This document shows positions 51,889 through 61,159 of a stretch of DNA of 64,000 nucleotides, piece by piece. A model generated the notes under the pieces. It was not told where the DNA came from. It saw only the letters and a list, made by a program, of their open reading frames with translations, and did not search any database. Location of the stretch: positions 186,001 through 250,000 of the forward strand of contig CP005974.1 in NCBI GenBank assembly GCA_000940995.1, given 5' to 3'. A program made the position numbers and the translations under genes. Each line of letters starts with the position of its first letter. The first letter of the stretch is position 1. The stretch comes from Photobacterium gaetbulicola Gung47. GTDB taxonomy: Bacteria > Pseudomonadota > Gammaproteobacteria > Enterobacterales > Vibrionaceae.

Positions 51889-53142
51889 TTATTCCGGCAG
51901 CAGATGCTCAGACTGCCACAGCTGCGCCAACTCTTCACGCTCGCGCACCACATGGGCCTGGGTACCATCAACCATGATCTCCGCCGCACGCACACGGGTG
52001 TTATAGTTCGATGACATCACGAAACCATAGGCCCCCGCTGAGCGGACGGCCAGCAAGTCACCGGTCTCCAGACACAATGGGCGCTCTTTACCGATAAAGT
52101 CACCGGTTTCGCAAATCGGGCCGACCAAGTCATAGGTCACCTTATCACCGTCGCGAGGCACAACCGGCACGATATCCTGCCACGCCTGGTAGAGGGTCGG
52201 GCGGATCATATCGTTCATCGCCGCATCGACAATGGCAAAGTTCTTGTGTTCGGTATGCTTGAGGTATTCCACCCGCGTCAACATCACCCCGGCATTAGCG
52301 GCAATGGCACGGCCCGGCTCGAAGACCAGCTCCAAGTCACGGTGCGCCGTCAAGCGGTCCATCAACGCCTTGGCATATTCCGATGGCTGCGGCGGGCGCT
52401 CATCGCTATAGGTCACTCCCAGGCCGCCACCGACATCGAGGTGGTGGATGGCAATACCTTCCGCCTTGAGGGTGTCAATCAGCGCTAGCAGGCGGTCGGT
52501 GGCATCGATAAACGGCGCAATCGCCGTCAGCTGGGAGCCGATATGGCAGTCCATCCCCGTGACTTCCAGATGCGGCAAGCCGTGGGCCAAGCGGTATACT
52601 TCCGGCGCCCGGTCAAAAGCAATCCCGAATTTGTTGTCGCGCAGGCCGGTCGAAATGTACGGGTGGGTCTGGGCATCGACATCCGGGTTGATCCGTAGCG
52701 ATACCGGTGCCACCTTACCCAGCTCGCCTGCGACCTGGTTAAGGCGCTCCAGCTCAGGTTCGGATTCTACATTGAAGCACTTGATGCCAAGCTCCAGGGC
52801 CCGCTTCATTTCTGCCGCTGTCTTGCCGACACCGGAGAACACCACCTTGGCCGGATCGCCACCGGCGGCCACCACCCGCTCCAGCTCACCGCCCGAGACA
52901 ATATCGAAGCCCGAGCCCAAGCGTGCCAGCACATTGAGCACACCGATGTTGGAGTTGGCCTTGACGGCATAGCAGATCAGGTGGGGATGATCGGCCACCG
53001 CCTGATCAAAGGCATGCCAATGACGTTCCAGCGTCGCACGCGAATACACATAGAGCGGAGTGCCAAAACGGTCAGCCAATTCGGCCAGTGGAATTTCTTC
53101 GGCCCATAGCTGGCCATCTTTCTGATAATTAAAGTAATCCAA
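51889..53142 (-). CDS. lysA: Diaminopimelate decarboxylase
   Basis: A 417-residue PLP enzyme making lysine from meso-diaminopimelate. The Schiff-base Lys is in CYAVKANSN near residue 60, the glycine loop is HLDVGGGLGVTY, and the C-terminal site has ICETGDF. In E. coli lysA is elsewhere with its own LysR regulator; here, as in other gammaproteobacteria, it stands between lptM and dapF, so the last two steps of lysine synthesis are made together. Confidence 0.98.
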   Translation of the reverse strand: MDYFNYQKDGQLWAEEIPLAELADRFGTPLYVYSRATLERHWHAFDQAVADHPHLICYAVKANSNIGVLNVLARLGSGFDIVSGGELERVVAAGGDPAKVVFSGVGKTAAEMKRALELGIKCFNVESEPELERLNQVAGELGKVAPVSLRINPDVDAQTHPYISTGLRDNKFGIAFDRAPEVYRLAHGLPHLEVTGMDCHIGSQLTAIAPFIDATDRLLALIDTLKAEGIAIHHLDVGGGLGVTYSDERPPQPSEYAKALMDRLTAHRDLELVFEPGRAIAANAGVMLTRVEYLKHTEHKNFAIVDAAMNDMIRPTLYQAWQDIVPVVPRDGDKVTYDLVGPICETGDFIGKERPLCLETGDLLAVRSAGAYGFVMSSNYNTRVRAAEIMVDGTQAHVVREREELAQLWQSEHLLPE

Positions 53143-53168
53143 TGTAGTCTCTTCCCTGTCTGAACCGT

Positions 53169-53288
53169 TTATTGATCGTTTTGCTGTTGCTGCTTGCTAC
53201 TGTCAGGCATGTACAGAGACCCACTCTGACCACAGCCGGTGAGGGCCAGTATGCCCAACACCAAAATTGCTAATAAACCTTTACGCAT
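53169..53288 (-). CDS. lptM: LPS-assembly lipoprotein LptM (YifL)
   Basis: A 39-residue lipoprotein. It starts MRKGLLAILVLGILALTGCG with lipobox LTGC (lipidated Cys at residue 19), then a short polar tail ending QQQNDQ. LptM helps the LptD translocon form correct disulfide bonds. The position upstream of lysA-dapF and divergent from cyaY matches yifL in E. coli. Too short for many gene finders. Confidence 0.9.
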   Translation of the reverse strand: MRKGLLAILVLGILALTGCGQSGSLYMPDSSKQQQQNDQ

Positions 53289-53366
53289 TTTTGAAAGCCA
53301 GTGATTATCATTTCATTGCCCTCTATAATCGCACCCACACTAGGAAAAGCAATAGGACGATCGGGG

Positions 53367-53678
53367 ATGAATGATACAGAATTTCATAAGTTGGCAGATG
53401 AAGTGCTGCTGAGCATCGAAGAAGGCATCGACGAATCCGGTGCCGATATCGAATACGAGACCACAGGCAACGTACTGACGCTAGAATTTGAAAACCGCAG
53501 CCAAATCGTGATCAACCGCCAAGAGCCACTACACGAGATCTGGCTGGCGTCGAAGTCCGGAGGCTACCACTTCAAGTACAATAACGGCGAGTGGCGCTGC
53601 ACCCGCAGCGGTAACGAGCTAATCGCCCTGGTCAAGCAAGAATGCTCACTGCACGCCGGCGAAGCCGTCGACTGGTAA
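53367..53678 (+). CDS. cyaY: Frataxin-like iron protein CyaY
   Basis: A 103-residue bacterial frataxin that regulates iron-sulfur cluster assembly. The first helix is strongly acidic (FHKLADEVLLSIEEGIDESG). The sheet includes LTLEFENRSQIVINRQEP and the conserved WLASKSGGYHF. The ATG at 53367 follows GGGG and gives the family length; the frame extends to 53301 but without support. It is convergent with cyaA. Confidence 0.96.
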   Translation: MNDTEFHKLADEVLLSIEEGIDESGADIEYETTGNVLTLEFENRSQIVINRQEPLHEIWLASKSGGYHFKYNNGEWRCTRSGNELIALVKQECSLHAGEAVDW

Positions 53679-53704
53679 TCAAGGCGCCAGCAGATAGCCC
53701 AAAC

Positions 53705-53739
53705 AAAAAGCGGAAGCCTAGGCTTCCGCTTTGTTTTTA
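53705..53739. terminator. Bidirectional terminator between cyaY and cyaA
   Basis: AAAGCGGAAGCCTAGGCTTCCGCTTT perfect palindrome with A and T tracts on both sides. Confidence 0.93.
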
Positions 53740-53758
53740 ATTCTTGGTATACCGCGCT

Positions 53759-56317
53759 TTAGCGCGTCATATTCGCGTTCATCAACGGCTGTGGTGTCAC
53801 TACCGGACGGCGCGACGGCTGCTGACCACTCTTGTACGGCAGCACCTGCGGCTCGCCTTCCTCACTGTGAACAATGTCGTAGAACTGCGGCAGGTTGAAG
53901 TTGATAAAGTTGGCACTATAGCTAAAACGATCGTGAGCCGAGGTATAAAAACGGTTAACCCCATGGACCATTTCGTCCTTATCGCCACTGCACTGACGGT
54001 AAACCTCAATCCGGTTCGACTCATCCAGGATATAGATATTGAAGCCCGAATCGCAGTCTTCGAAGAAGAACTGGATCAGACCTTCACTGGCGTAGGCATC
54101 GACAATTTCCGGCGGATGCGGCTCATCGGTCTTACCCATCACCAGGTTGGCCGAGCCCAGCAGCTTGTTGGTCGAAATGCAGCTATAAAAATCCACCGAG
54201 TTTTCCAGCTTCTGCACCGAGACGCCACGACGCTCGAAGAACAGGCCGTGGGTCTGGCGGGCAATGCGGATCGCCTTAAAGCGACGTCGCTTCTCTTGCT
54301 CAACCGGCTTAAGGCGCATCTCGATACACTCGGCCACCAGTTGGTATACCAAGTTACGGATCAAGCCACGCATGTGCTTGCTGTAACAGAATACGTCCAC
54401 CGATTCCGGCGGCAACGCATCCTGGTGCATCTTACCCAGTACCGTCTTCAACGCATCGAGCATGGCACTGTCCCCGGTGAAATTCAGGGTACGCACTTCG
54501 TTCCACGAGTTGCGGTATACCAAATCAACACTGCCGACCAGGCACATCTGATCCGGGCCATAACTAAAAATGTCGGTATTCTTGAAGTCGAACTTCACCG
54601 AGCGGTTGCGGAGCCGGGTGGTCGGGTCGTTCTCGAGGTTGATAAACAAACCCAGCTGGCGAATTTCGCACGGGCTCGACAGCGCCTGCAAGCTTGGTTG
54701 CGGACGACGGATCGGGAACGTGTTGCGAATATCACTGACCAACTGGTAGAGCTTGTCGAGGTCCACCGCCGAATTGCGTACCACACTGTGCAGACAGGTT
54801 GATTCGGTCAGCAAGCCGTTGAAATAGGCCCAGGCCACCAGCTTGCTAAGATAGCGGTTATGCTCCAGTGCAGGACGGCCCATAATGGCGAACGGATCCA
54901 GTGATTGTTTGTAGAGGTACCAGCCCGCGGTATTGGTCCTGCCAGCTGGCACTTGGATCAGGCTCAAATCCTGCTCGTGCAAATCCGGCGACAGCTGCGG
55001 GTTGAGCAGGGTCACCTTACCTGGCAGCACCTCGAAAGCCGCATAAAGCTTGCGCGCCAGAATACTGATGTCCTCAGGGCTGATCGCCGAGGTAATATTA
55101 TTGCGGCGGGCAAAACGGATCAGGTTACGGTAGCTCAGCATCAATGCATCGAGCAGCTCATTGTGCGCGCTCTTGACCTGCTCGACCTTCCAGTCACGGC
55201 GGCGATCAAGCTCAAGCAGCACTTCTTGCGGCCACTGCCATTGACTAGTAAGCTCCTGCAATACCTTGCGGCGCCACGGCACCGAGCCCGAAGCTGGCTC
55301 GCGGGTCAGCTTTTCATGCGTCTTGAGATAGAAGCAACGGCGAACCAAATCCAGACGGCGGTGATCATCGATACGCTCGAGGTAACGGGTTACCTTCTCC
55401 AGCATCAGATAATAGGCATCCATACAGAATTCGGTACGGTCTATGGCAAAAAAACGCCGCTTACCGTCTACGCTGAGCAGCTGGGTATGCGGGTATTCCC
55501 ACGAATAAGCTTCCAACAGGATCGCTTTGAGTACTGACTTGTATGGCGAATCGATACTTTTATAGAGCTGCCACAAGCTGGAGCCAAAGTACTCTTCGGC
55601 TGGAATTCGCGACAGGCCGCCGAAATCAATCCACTCATCACGATGGATATATCCGCCATTTTCCAGATAGCAGATGTAGTCATCGTAACACTCCTCCATT
55701 TCTGGCGGCACCATAAACCACAGCAGGCGCTGGCCTGCCAAGTTGACCGCCGAGCGGTAGAACTCGTCAAGCAGCAACAAATGCTGGCTCGAACCACAGT
55801 TCTCACCGGTCATCTGCTCAGAGAAGTTATCGCGGAATCGGTTTTCGTCGATCAGGAAGAAGTTTGCCTCGACCCCCTGGGACAGCGCCCATTCGGAGAT
55901 CACCGCACACTTGGCTTCCAGAGACTGGCGGCTTTCAGCCGGCAGATCAGTGCGGATACAGACCCAGATATCAAGATCGCTGGTCAAGCTCTGGCCCAAC
56001 GAGGCAGTACTGCCCATTGCATAGAGGCCTTGGATCGGATAGATATCAACAGCAGGAGGAGAAATCGGGGCGGCACAAGCTAAGCCACAGTCGTCGATTA
56101 ACTGTTGCTGTTGCTCGGAAGCCGTAAAGGACGCAATCCCCACCGGCACATCCTGATCGAGATAACCAGGCACCGCAGGGTGATTATAGTGAAGTAGAAC
56201 CGGCAGCAGGTTAAAAACCTGCACTGACTGCGGAGTCATGGCGGCACGCGCACGCTCGAGTCTTAGCTCGTTGAGCTGATCCAATCTACCTTTAAGCGTT
56301 TCGATATAATTCTGCAA
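53759..56317 (-). CDS. cyaA: Class I adenylate cyclase
   Basis: An 852-residue enzyme making cAMP from ATP. The N-terminal catalytic half shows the nucleotidyltransferase motif GSTASLGQSLTSDLDIWV near residue 95 and WQLYKSIDSPYKSVLKAILL; the C-terminal half is the glucose-sensitive regulatory region. I assign a TTG start at 56317 (MQNYIETLKGRLDQ), with GGAAG six bases upstream. E. coli cyaA also begins with TTG and aligns here; a start at 56356 would add 13 unrelated residues. Length is close to 848 of E. coli. Confidence 0.97.
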   Translation of the reverse strand: MQNYIETLKGRLDQLNELRLERARAAMTPQSVQVFNLLPVLLHYNHPAVPGYLDQDVPVGIASFTASEQQQQLIDDCGLACAAPISPPAVDIYPIQGLYAMGSTASLGQSLTSDLDIWVCIRTDLPAESRQSLEAKCAVISEWALSQGVEANFFLIDENRFRDNFSEQMTGENCGSSQHLLLLDEFYRSAVNLAGQRLLWFMVPPEMEECYDDYICYLENGGYIHRDEWIDFGGLSRIPAEEYFGSSLWQLYKSIDSPYKSVLKAILLEAYSWEYPHTQLLSVDGKRRFFAIDRTEFCMDAYYLMLEKVTRYLERIDDHRRLDLVRRCFYLKTHEKLTREPASGSVPWRRKVLQELTSQWQWPQEVLLELDRRRDWKVEQVKSAHNELLDALMLSYRNLIRFARRNNITSAISPEDISILARKLYAAFEVLPGKVTLLNPQLSPDLHEQDLSLIQVPAGRTNTAGWYLYKQSLDPFAIMGRPALEHNRYLSKLVAWAYFNGLLTESTCLHSVVRNSAVDLDKLYQLVSDIRNTFPIRRPQPSLQALSSPCEIRQLGLFINLENDPTTRLRNRSVKFDFKNTDIFSYGPDQMCLVGSVDLVYRNSWNEVRTLNFTGDSAMLDALKTVLGKMHQDALPPESVDVFCYSKHMRGLIRNLVYQLVAECIEMRLKPVEQEKRRRFKAIRIARQTHGLFFERRGVSVQKLENSVDFYSCISTNKLLGSANLVMGKTDEPHPPEIVDAYASEGLIQFFFEDCDSGFNIYILDESNRIEVYRQCSGDKDEMVHGVNRFYTSAHDRFSYSANFINFNLPQFYDIVHSEEGEPQVLPYKSGQQPSRRPVVTPQPLMNANMTR

Positions 56318-56400
56318 ATTACTCTTCCAAGAGCTACCAGCTTGAGAGCGGCCCAAATCTTGTCATTAAAGCGGTTGAGATGGCTCGACCTAGGAGTAAA

Positions 56401-56419
56401 AACGTGATCAATCTAACAG
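56401..56419 (-). promoter_or_regulatory. cyaA promoter with overlapping CRP site
   Basis: On the minus strand TTTACG, a 17-base spacer and TAGATT (56410-56415). A CRP-like sequence (ATTGATCACG in its core) overlaps the -10, closely resembling the CRP site at the E. coli cyaA P2 promoter, where cAMP-CRP represses its own synthesis. Confidence 0.65.
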
Positions 56420-56727
56420 TTTTTGTATTAACCGTAAAGATAATGCCGTTTTATGACAAGTTGTGAATGGACTGAAATGTTGCCAGCTGACCTTTCCGTA
56501 GTCACCTTCCCTCAAACTAGTACAAGTTCGCCGATCCACCAATTTACGGGCAAACATCTGCATTTCGCTGAGGGCTTATGTGACTAATATCACATTAATT
56601 GCAGTTTATATCAAGACAATACTGCCTCAACGCACTCGCCGCGACACATCAATTACCATCCCAGCCGAGTAATGGTAGGATTAGATACAATACTGATAGT
56701 GCCAACTGAATATGTGGATCCGACCCT
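56420..56727. promoter_or_regulatory. cyaA / hemC divergent control region
   Basis: It holds a perfect CRP core (listed separately) and, for hemC on the plus strand, a -10 TACAAT at 56686-56691 giving a start near 56698. The -35 of hemC is weak. A short inverted repeat TTACCAT / ATGGTA lies at about 56653-56678. No reading frame. Confidence 0.5.
56579..56594. promoter_or_regulatory. Consensus CRP-binding site
   Basis: TGTGACTAATATCACA matches TGTGA-N6-TCACA perfectly. It is centred about 110 bases before the predicted hemC start site and about 180 before the cyaA promoter. Confidence 0.8.
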
Positions 56728-57660
56728 ATGACCGATACTCCAATCCGTATTGCCACGCGTAAAAGCCCATTGGCTATGTGGCAAGCCGAATTTGTCAAAG
56801 CAGCCCTAGAGCAAGCCCACCCGGGCCTGCAAGTCGAACTGGTACCTATGGTCACCAAAGGCGATGTGATCCTCGATACCCCGCTAGCCAAAGTGGGTGG
56901 CAAGGGGCTATTTGTCAAAGAGCTGGAAGTCGCCATGCTCGAAGGCCGTGCCGACATCGCGGTGCACTCGATGAAAGACGTCCCGGTGGAGTTCCCTGAG
57001 GGACTGGGGCTTGTCACCATCTGTGAACGTGAAGACCCACGCGATGCCTTCGTGTCCAACCATTATGACAACCTTGCGCAACTACCAGCCGGTGCCGTGG
57101 TCGGTACCTCAAGCCTACGCCGGCAGTGCCAGCTTCGTGCCCAGCGCCCAGACCTGGTCGTCAAAGATCTGCGCGGCAACGTCAATACCCGCCTGCGCAA
57201 ACTCGATGATGGCGAGTATGATGCCATTATCTTGGCATGTGCCGGCCTCAAGCGCCTAAAAATGGAAGATCGCATCCGTGATGCCATCGCACCGGAGACC
57301 AGCCTGCCGGCTGTCGGCCAGGGTGCCGTAGGCATTGAGTGCCGCCTTGATGACGAACGTGTCCGCCAACTGCTGGATGCCCTCAACCACCGTGACACGG
57401 AAACCCGAGTACTGTGCGAACGCGCAATGAACAACCGCCTACAAGGAGGCTGTCAGGTGCCAATTGGCAGCTACTCGGTACTGGACGGCGACCAAATCTG
57501 GCTGCGCGCCCTGGTTGGCGAGCCCGACGGTAGCCAGATTGTTCGCGGCGAAATCCGTGGCCACCGCGATGATGCCGAGCAACTCGGTGTTCAGCTGGCA
57601 GACCAGCTGCTGGGCGAGGGTGCCAAGGCTATCCTCGACGAGCTATACGGCAACGCCTAA
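56728..57660 (+). CDS. hemC: Hydroxymethylbilane synthase
   Basis: A 310-residue enzyme that joins four porphobilinogen units. The Cys carrying the dipyrromethane cofactor is in LQGGCQVPIG near residue 242; RIATRKSPLAMWQ and VHSMKDVPVE with the catalytic Asp region are present. It heads hemC-D-X-Y, divergent from cyaA as in E. coli, and overlaps the hemD start by one base. Confidence 0.98.
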   Translation: MTDTPIRIATRKSPLAMWQAEFVKAALEQAHPGLQVELVPMVTKGDVILDTPLAKVGGKGLFVKELEVAMLEGRADIAVHSMKDVPVEFPEGLGLVTICEREDPRDAFVSNHYDNLAQLPAGAVVGTSSLRRQCQLRAQRPDLVVKDLRGNVNTRLRKLDDGEYDAIILACAGLKRLKMEDRIRDAIAPETSLPAVGQGAVGIECRLDDERVRQLLDALNHRDTETRVLCERAMNNRLQGGCQVPIGSYSVLDGDQIWLRALVGEPDGSQIVRGEIRGHRDDAEQLGVQLADQLLGEGAKAILDELYGNA

Positions 57661-58427
57661 TGACGATACTGATCACCCGCCCGGCACCGGAATGCCATCA
57701 GTTAACCCAGCAGCTCAATGCCGCGGGGATCAGTGCCATTGCCCAGCCCCTGCTGGAAATTCAGCCGGGGCAGCAACTGCCAGACTTACCCTGCGCCCTC
57801 TCACAGCTACAAAATGGCGATTTCCTGATTGTCGTCAGTGTTCACGCTGCCAACCTAGCGCACAATTACATGATGTCGGTAGGTGCCAGCTGGCCAAAAA
57901 ACGTGCATTATATAGCGGTCGGCCAAAAAACCGCCGCCGCGCTGCAAGACTATACCGGGCAGGCGGTTATGGCCCCGTCCGAGCGCAGCGACAGTGAGGG
58001 GGTGCTAGCCTTGCCGGTCTTATCCGATGTGGCAGGGCGGCGAGCACTTATCCTGCGCGGTAACGGCGGGCGCGAGCTGATTTACCAGCGCCTGTGCCAA
58101 GGCGGGGCCGAGGTCTCCTATTGCGAGACCTACCAGCGCTGCTGGTTGCCGCTGGATGGCTCAGTCCTGAGCCGAAGTTGGCAACAGGCCAATGTTGACA
58201 CCCTGGTGGTGACCAGTGGTGAGCAACTTGACCAGTTGGTCAAGCTCATACCAGACAACGCCAAGGCTTGGTTTCTTAACTGCCAGCTATTCGTACCAAG
58301 CCAGCGAATCGCCGATCAAGCTCTCGGGCTTGGTTTTCGTTTAATTTCCAATGTGGGAAGTGCGGCCAACGGCCCACTATTCACGACCCTAAGCAAAATA
58401 GGCACAATGGGAAAATCGGATGACTGA
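57660..58427 (+). CDS. hemD: Uroporphyrinogen III synthase
   Basis: A 255-residue two-lobed enzyme that closes hydroxymethylbilane with inversion of ring D. Sequence is poorly conserved across the family; ILITRPAPECHQLTQQLNAAGI, VAVGQKTAAAL-like IAVGQKTAAAL and LILRGNGGRELI are family features. The one-base and eight-base overlaps with hemC and hemX support the assignment. Confidence 0.94.
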   Translation: MTILITRPAPECHQLTQQLNAAGISAIAQPLLEIQPGQQLPDLPCALSQLQNGDFLIVVSVHAANLAHNYMMSVGASWPKNVHYIAVGQKTAAALQDYTGQAVMAPSERSDSEGVLALPVLSDVAGRRALILRGNGGRELIYQRLCQGGAEVSYCETYQRCWLPLDGSVLSRSWQQANVDTLVVTSGEQLDQLVKLIPDNAKAWFLNCQLFVPSQRIADQALGLGFRLISNVGSAANGPLFTTLSKIGTMGKSDD

Positions 58428-59625
58428 TAAAAAAACCAATAATGAAACCCCTGCAGATAAGCAACAATCCGCAGATAACAATACTAATAAACAAGGACGA
58501 GCCAGTGCCAAAGCACAGGCGCCAAAACCCGCCCCTGCCAAACAGGCTAACGCAGAGCAGCCAGCGGCGGCTCCTGCCAGTCAGCCATCCGAAAAACAGG
58601 GTGGCAGCAAAACCGGCGCGATAGCTATCGCCTTGGTCATTGCCCTAGGTGCCGGCCTATACTACCACGGCCACCAGCAGACCTTGGCCCAAAGCAGCCA
58701 AATGGCAGCCCTGCAGCAGGAAATCTCCCAACTTCAATCTCAGCTCCAGTCATCTCTCAAGACGTCCCAGCAAGAAACACTAAGTCAAGTGAACAACAGC
58801 CTGCAACGTACCGAAACCTCGCTCGACCAACAGGAAAAATCGATCACCGGCTTGCAGATGGCGCTGGCTGAAATGAAAGGCCGCCGTCCGAACGACTGGC
58901 TCCTGGCGGAAGCGGATTACCTGGTCAAGATGGCTGGCCGCAAGCTGTGGCTCGAGCATGACACCGTCAGTGCCACGATTCTGCTCGAATCCGCCGATCA
59001 CCGTATCGCCGAGCTTAACGACCCAAGCCTCACCCCGATCCGCCAGGCGATGCACACCGATATCACGGCCCTTAAATCCGTCGCCCGGGTTGATCGCGAC
59101 GGCCTTGTCTTGCGCCTGACCAGCCTCCAGCAAGAAATTGGCAAGCTACCACTGGCCAATGCTGTCCTCCCAGAGGCCGAAGCGGTCGAGACCACCGAGG
59201 TATCGGCGTCTATCGACGACTGGAAACAGAACCTGATGACCTCACTGAAAAACTTCAGTGATCACTTTATCACCTACCGCCAGCGTGACGGCAGCGTGAT
59301 CCCACTGCTGACACCGAAGCAGGACTTCTACCTGCAGGAAAATATCAAGTCCAAGCTGGAAACCGCGATCAAATCGGTTTACCGCGAGCAGGGCGAGCTG
59401 TACACCACGTCACTGGCGATGGCCAAAGACTGGGCGGAGCAGTTCTATGATATGGAAGATCCTGCCGTTCAGAGCTTCATCAGCACGCTAGAGACTCTCG
59501 GTCAGGAAAACATCGAAGCCGACTATCCGAGCAAGCTGCAGTCACAGACACTGATCACCGACACCATCAGTGAACGCCTACGCCAGCAGGTAAAACCGCT
59601 TAGCACAGAGGAGAACCCGGCATGA
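58420..59625 (+). CDS. hemX: HemX-type inner-membrane protein
   Basis: A 401-residue bitopic protein. A cytoplasmic N-terminus rich in Lys, Pro, Ala and Gln (1-65) is followed by one membrane helix (about 67-86, GAIAIALVIALGAGLYY), a periplasmic coiled coil (about 90-150) and a conserved C-terminal region with RRPNDWLLAEADYLVKMAGRK-type sequence. Despite its old label as uroporphyrinogen methyltransferase it lacks that domain. Function unknown; always between hemD and hemY. Confidence 0.92.
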   Translation: MTDKKTNNETPADKQQSADNNTNKQGRASAKAQAPKPAPAKQANAEQPAAAPASQPSEKQGGSKTGAIAIALVIALGAGLYYHGHQQTLAQSSQMAALQQEISQLQSQLQSSLKTSQQETLSQVNNSLQRTETSLDQQEKSITGLQMALAEMKGRRPNDWLLAEADYLVKMAGRKLWLEHDTVSATILLESADHRIAELNDPSLTPIRQAMHTDITALKSVARVDRDGLVLRLTSLQQEIGKLPLANAVLPEAEAVETTEVSASIDDWKQNLMTSLKNFSDHFITYRQRDGSVIPLLTPKQDFYLQENIKSKLETAIKSVYREQGELYTTSLAMAKDWAEQFYDMEDPAVQSFISTLETLGQENIEADYPSKLQSQTLITDTISERLRQQVKPLSTEENPA

Positions 59626-60809
59626 TCAAACTGCTATTGCTGGTTGCCGCCCTGATCGCCGGTATCGTGGTCGGCCCAATGCTGGCCGGAAACCAAGGCT
59701 ATGTGCTAATTTCAGCGGCTAACCAAACGGTGGAAATGAGCCTGACGACCCTTATCATCCTCGTGGTGGTCTTGTTCGGAGCTTTTTTCCTGCTGGAGAA
59801 CATCCTCAAACGCCTGTTCTCGCTAGGTAGCTCGACCCGCGGCTGGTTCTCGGGCCGCAAGACCCGTAAGGCCCGCCTGCAGACTTCTGAAGGCCTCACC
59901 AAGGTCATCGAAGGCGACTGGAAACAGGCCGAGAAGTTGGTGGTCAAGTCAGCCAAGCACAGCGACGCCCCGCTGCTGAACTACTTGGCCGCCGCCGAAG
60001 CCGCACAAGGCCAAGGCGATGCCAGCCAGCGTGACGAATACCTAAAGCTAGCTTCTGAAATCGACGGCCAGAGCCTGGCTGTCGCCCTGACCCGAGCCAA
60101 GCTCCAATTCCGCCAGCAACAGTTCGAGCAGGCTGTCGCAACCCTGCAGGATATCAAGCGCGACCACGGCCGCAACCCGGTGCTGCTGACCCTGCTCAAA
60201 GACTGCTACATTCGGCTGGAAGACTGGAAACCTCTGCTGGCCCTGCTGCCTCAGCTAGAAAAAGCCGGGATCGTCGATATCGAGGAAGCTGCCAAACTCG
60301 AAGCCAAAGCAGAGTGCGGTATCATGCACCACATTGCCAAGCAGCAAGGCAGCGAAGGCCTGATGGGCCACTGGAACAGCCTGAGCCGCAAAACCAAGGC
60401 TCGCCCGGATCTCATTGCCTGTTTCGTCAAGCTGATGAGCCAGTACAACGCCGACAGCGAAGCGTACACCGTGCTGCGTGATGCCCTGAAGAAGAACAAT
60501 GACGAGTCGCTGATCAACCTTGTCCCAGCCCTGAAACTGGCAGACAACCACCCGGCCATCGTTCGCCTGCAGGATTTGCTGCGCTACGACAGTAGCAACC
60601 CAAGCACCCACAGTGCCCTGGGCCAGCTGTTCATGCGTGAAGGCAAGCTGGAACAGGCCAAGGAGCATTTCGAGAAAGCGATTGCCCTACGCAGCGATGT
60701 AACTGACTATGGCTACCTAGTGGAAGTGATGGAGCAACTGGATGACAAGCAAGGCGCTGCCGAGCTGTCTCGCCAAGCTCTGACAGTAGCACTGCCCGCC
60801 AAAAATTAA
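59622..60809 (+). CDS. hemY: HemY tetratricopeptide membrane protein
   Basis: A 395-residue inner-membrane protein. Two N-terminal hydrophobic segments (about 1-20 and 40-62) are followed by a periplasmic or cytoplasmic run of TPR-like helices (for example EGKLEQAKEHFEKAIALRSD near residue 340). It belongs to the E. coli HemY group, not the protoporphyrinogen oxidase of the same name. It overlaps hemX by four bases and is the last gene of the operon. Confidence 0.93.
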   Translation: MIKLLLLVAALIAGIVVGPMLAGNQGYVLISAANQTVEMSLTTLIILVVVLFGAFFLLENILKRLFSLGSSTRGWFSGRKTRKARLQTSEGLTKVIEGDWKQAEKLVVKSAKHSDAPLLNYLAAAEAAQGQGDASQRDEYLKLASEIDGQSLAVALTRAKLQFRQQQFEQAVATLQDIKRDHGRNPVLLTLLKDCYIRLEDWKPLLALLPQLEKAGIVDIEEAAKLEAKAECGIMHHIAKQQGSEGLMGHWNSLSRKTKARPDLIACFVKLMSQYNADSEAYTVLRDALKKNNDESLINLVPALKLADNHPAIVRLQDLLRYDSSNPSTHSALGQLFMREGKLEQAKEHFEKAIALRSDVTDYGYLVEVMEQLDDKQGAAELSRQALTVALPAKN

Positions 60810-60840
60810 CACAAAGACAACATAACATCTAGCAATCAAA

Positions 60841-60866
60841 AAGCACCCACAAGGGTGCTTTTTTAT
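60841..60866 (+). terminator. Rho-independent terminator of hemCDXY
   Basis: AAGCACCCACAAGGGTGCTT followed by six T. Confidence 0.92.
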
Positions 60867-60915
60867 ACCCAAAAGCAATAGTTTATGTGTCCTGCCGCGA
60901 ATATTTGTTTCTATT

Positions 60916-60976
60916 TGTTAACAGGCGTTTCAACCTATATCCATCCCATTGCTAGCATTTTGTAAACAGGTTTCAA
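60916..60976 (+). repeat. Pair of near-identical direct repeats upstream of the 29-codon ORF
   Basis: TGTTAACAGGCGTTTCAA (60916-60933) and TGTAAACAGGTTTCAA (60961-60976) differ by one base and a two-base gap and lie 45 bases apart, a spacing near four helical turns. They may be binding sites for one regulator. Confidence 0.45.
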
Positions 60977-61012
60977 TAGGGCTCCCGTTGCTCAACAGAT
61001 GGATACCTAACT

Positions 61013-61102
61013 ATGGATATGCTTCCTTGGTTAATCGTTTCTGGCATCATTGTTTCTGTGATCACCTGCCTGATGACAGCGGTACTGATCAAAGAATCAT
61101 AA
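61013..61102 (+). CDS. Candidate 29-residue membrane peptide
   Basis: The frame MDMLPWLIVSGIIVSVITCL.. ends at a TAA at 61102. It is almost all one hydrophobic helix (residues 5-25) with a short KES tail, the form of many bacterial single-helix small proteins. A strong terminator begins 12 bases after the stop, and the hemY terminator closes the unit on the left, so a separate short transcript is plausible. The ribosome site is weak (GGA 11 bases upstream). I do not recognise a family. Confidence 0.6.
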   Translation: MDMLPWLIVSGIIVSVITCLMTAVLIKES

Positions 61103-61113
61103 TTGCCCAGAAC

Positions 61114-61140
61114 AAAAAACCTCCGTCAGGAGGTTTTTTT
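61114..61140. terminator. Bidirectional terminator after the 29-codon ORF
   Basis: AAAACCTCC-GTCA-GGAGGTTTT with long A and T tracts on both sides, serving the plus-strand small ORF and the minus-strand gene at 61160. Confidence 0.92.
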
Positions 61141-61159
61141 ATGTCCGTTTATTTATCGG

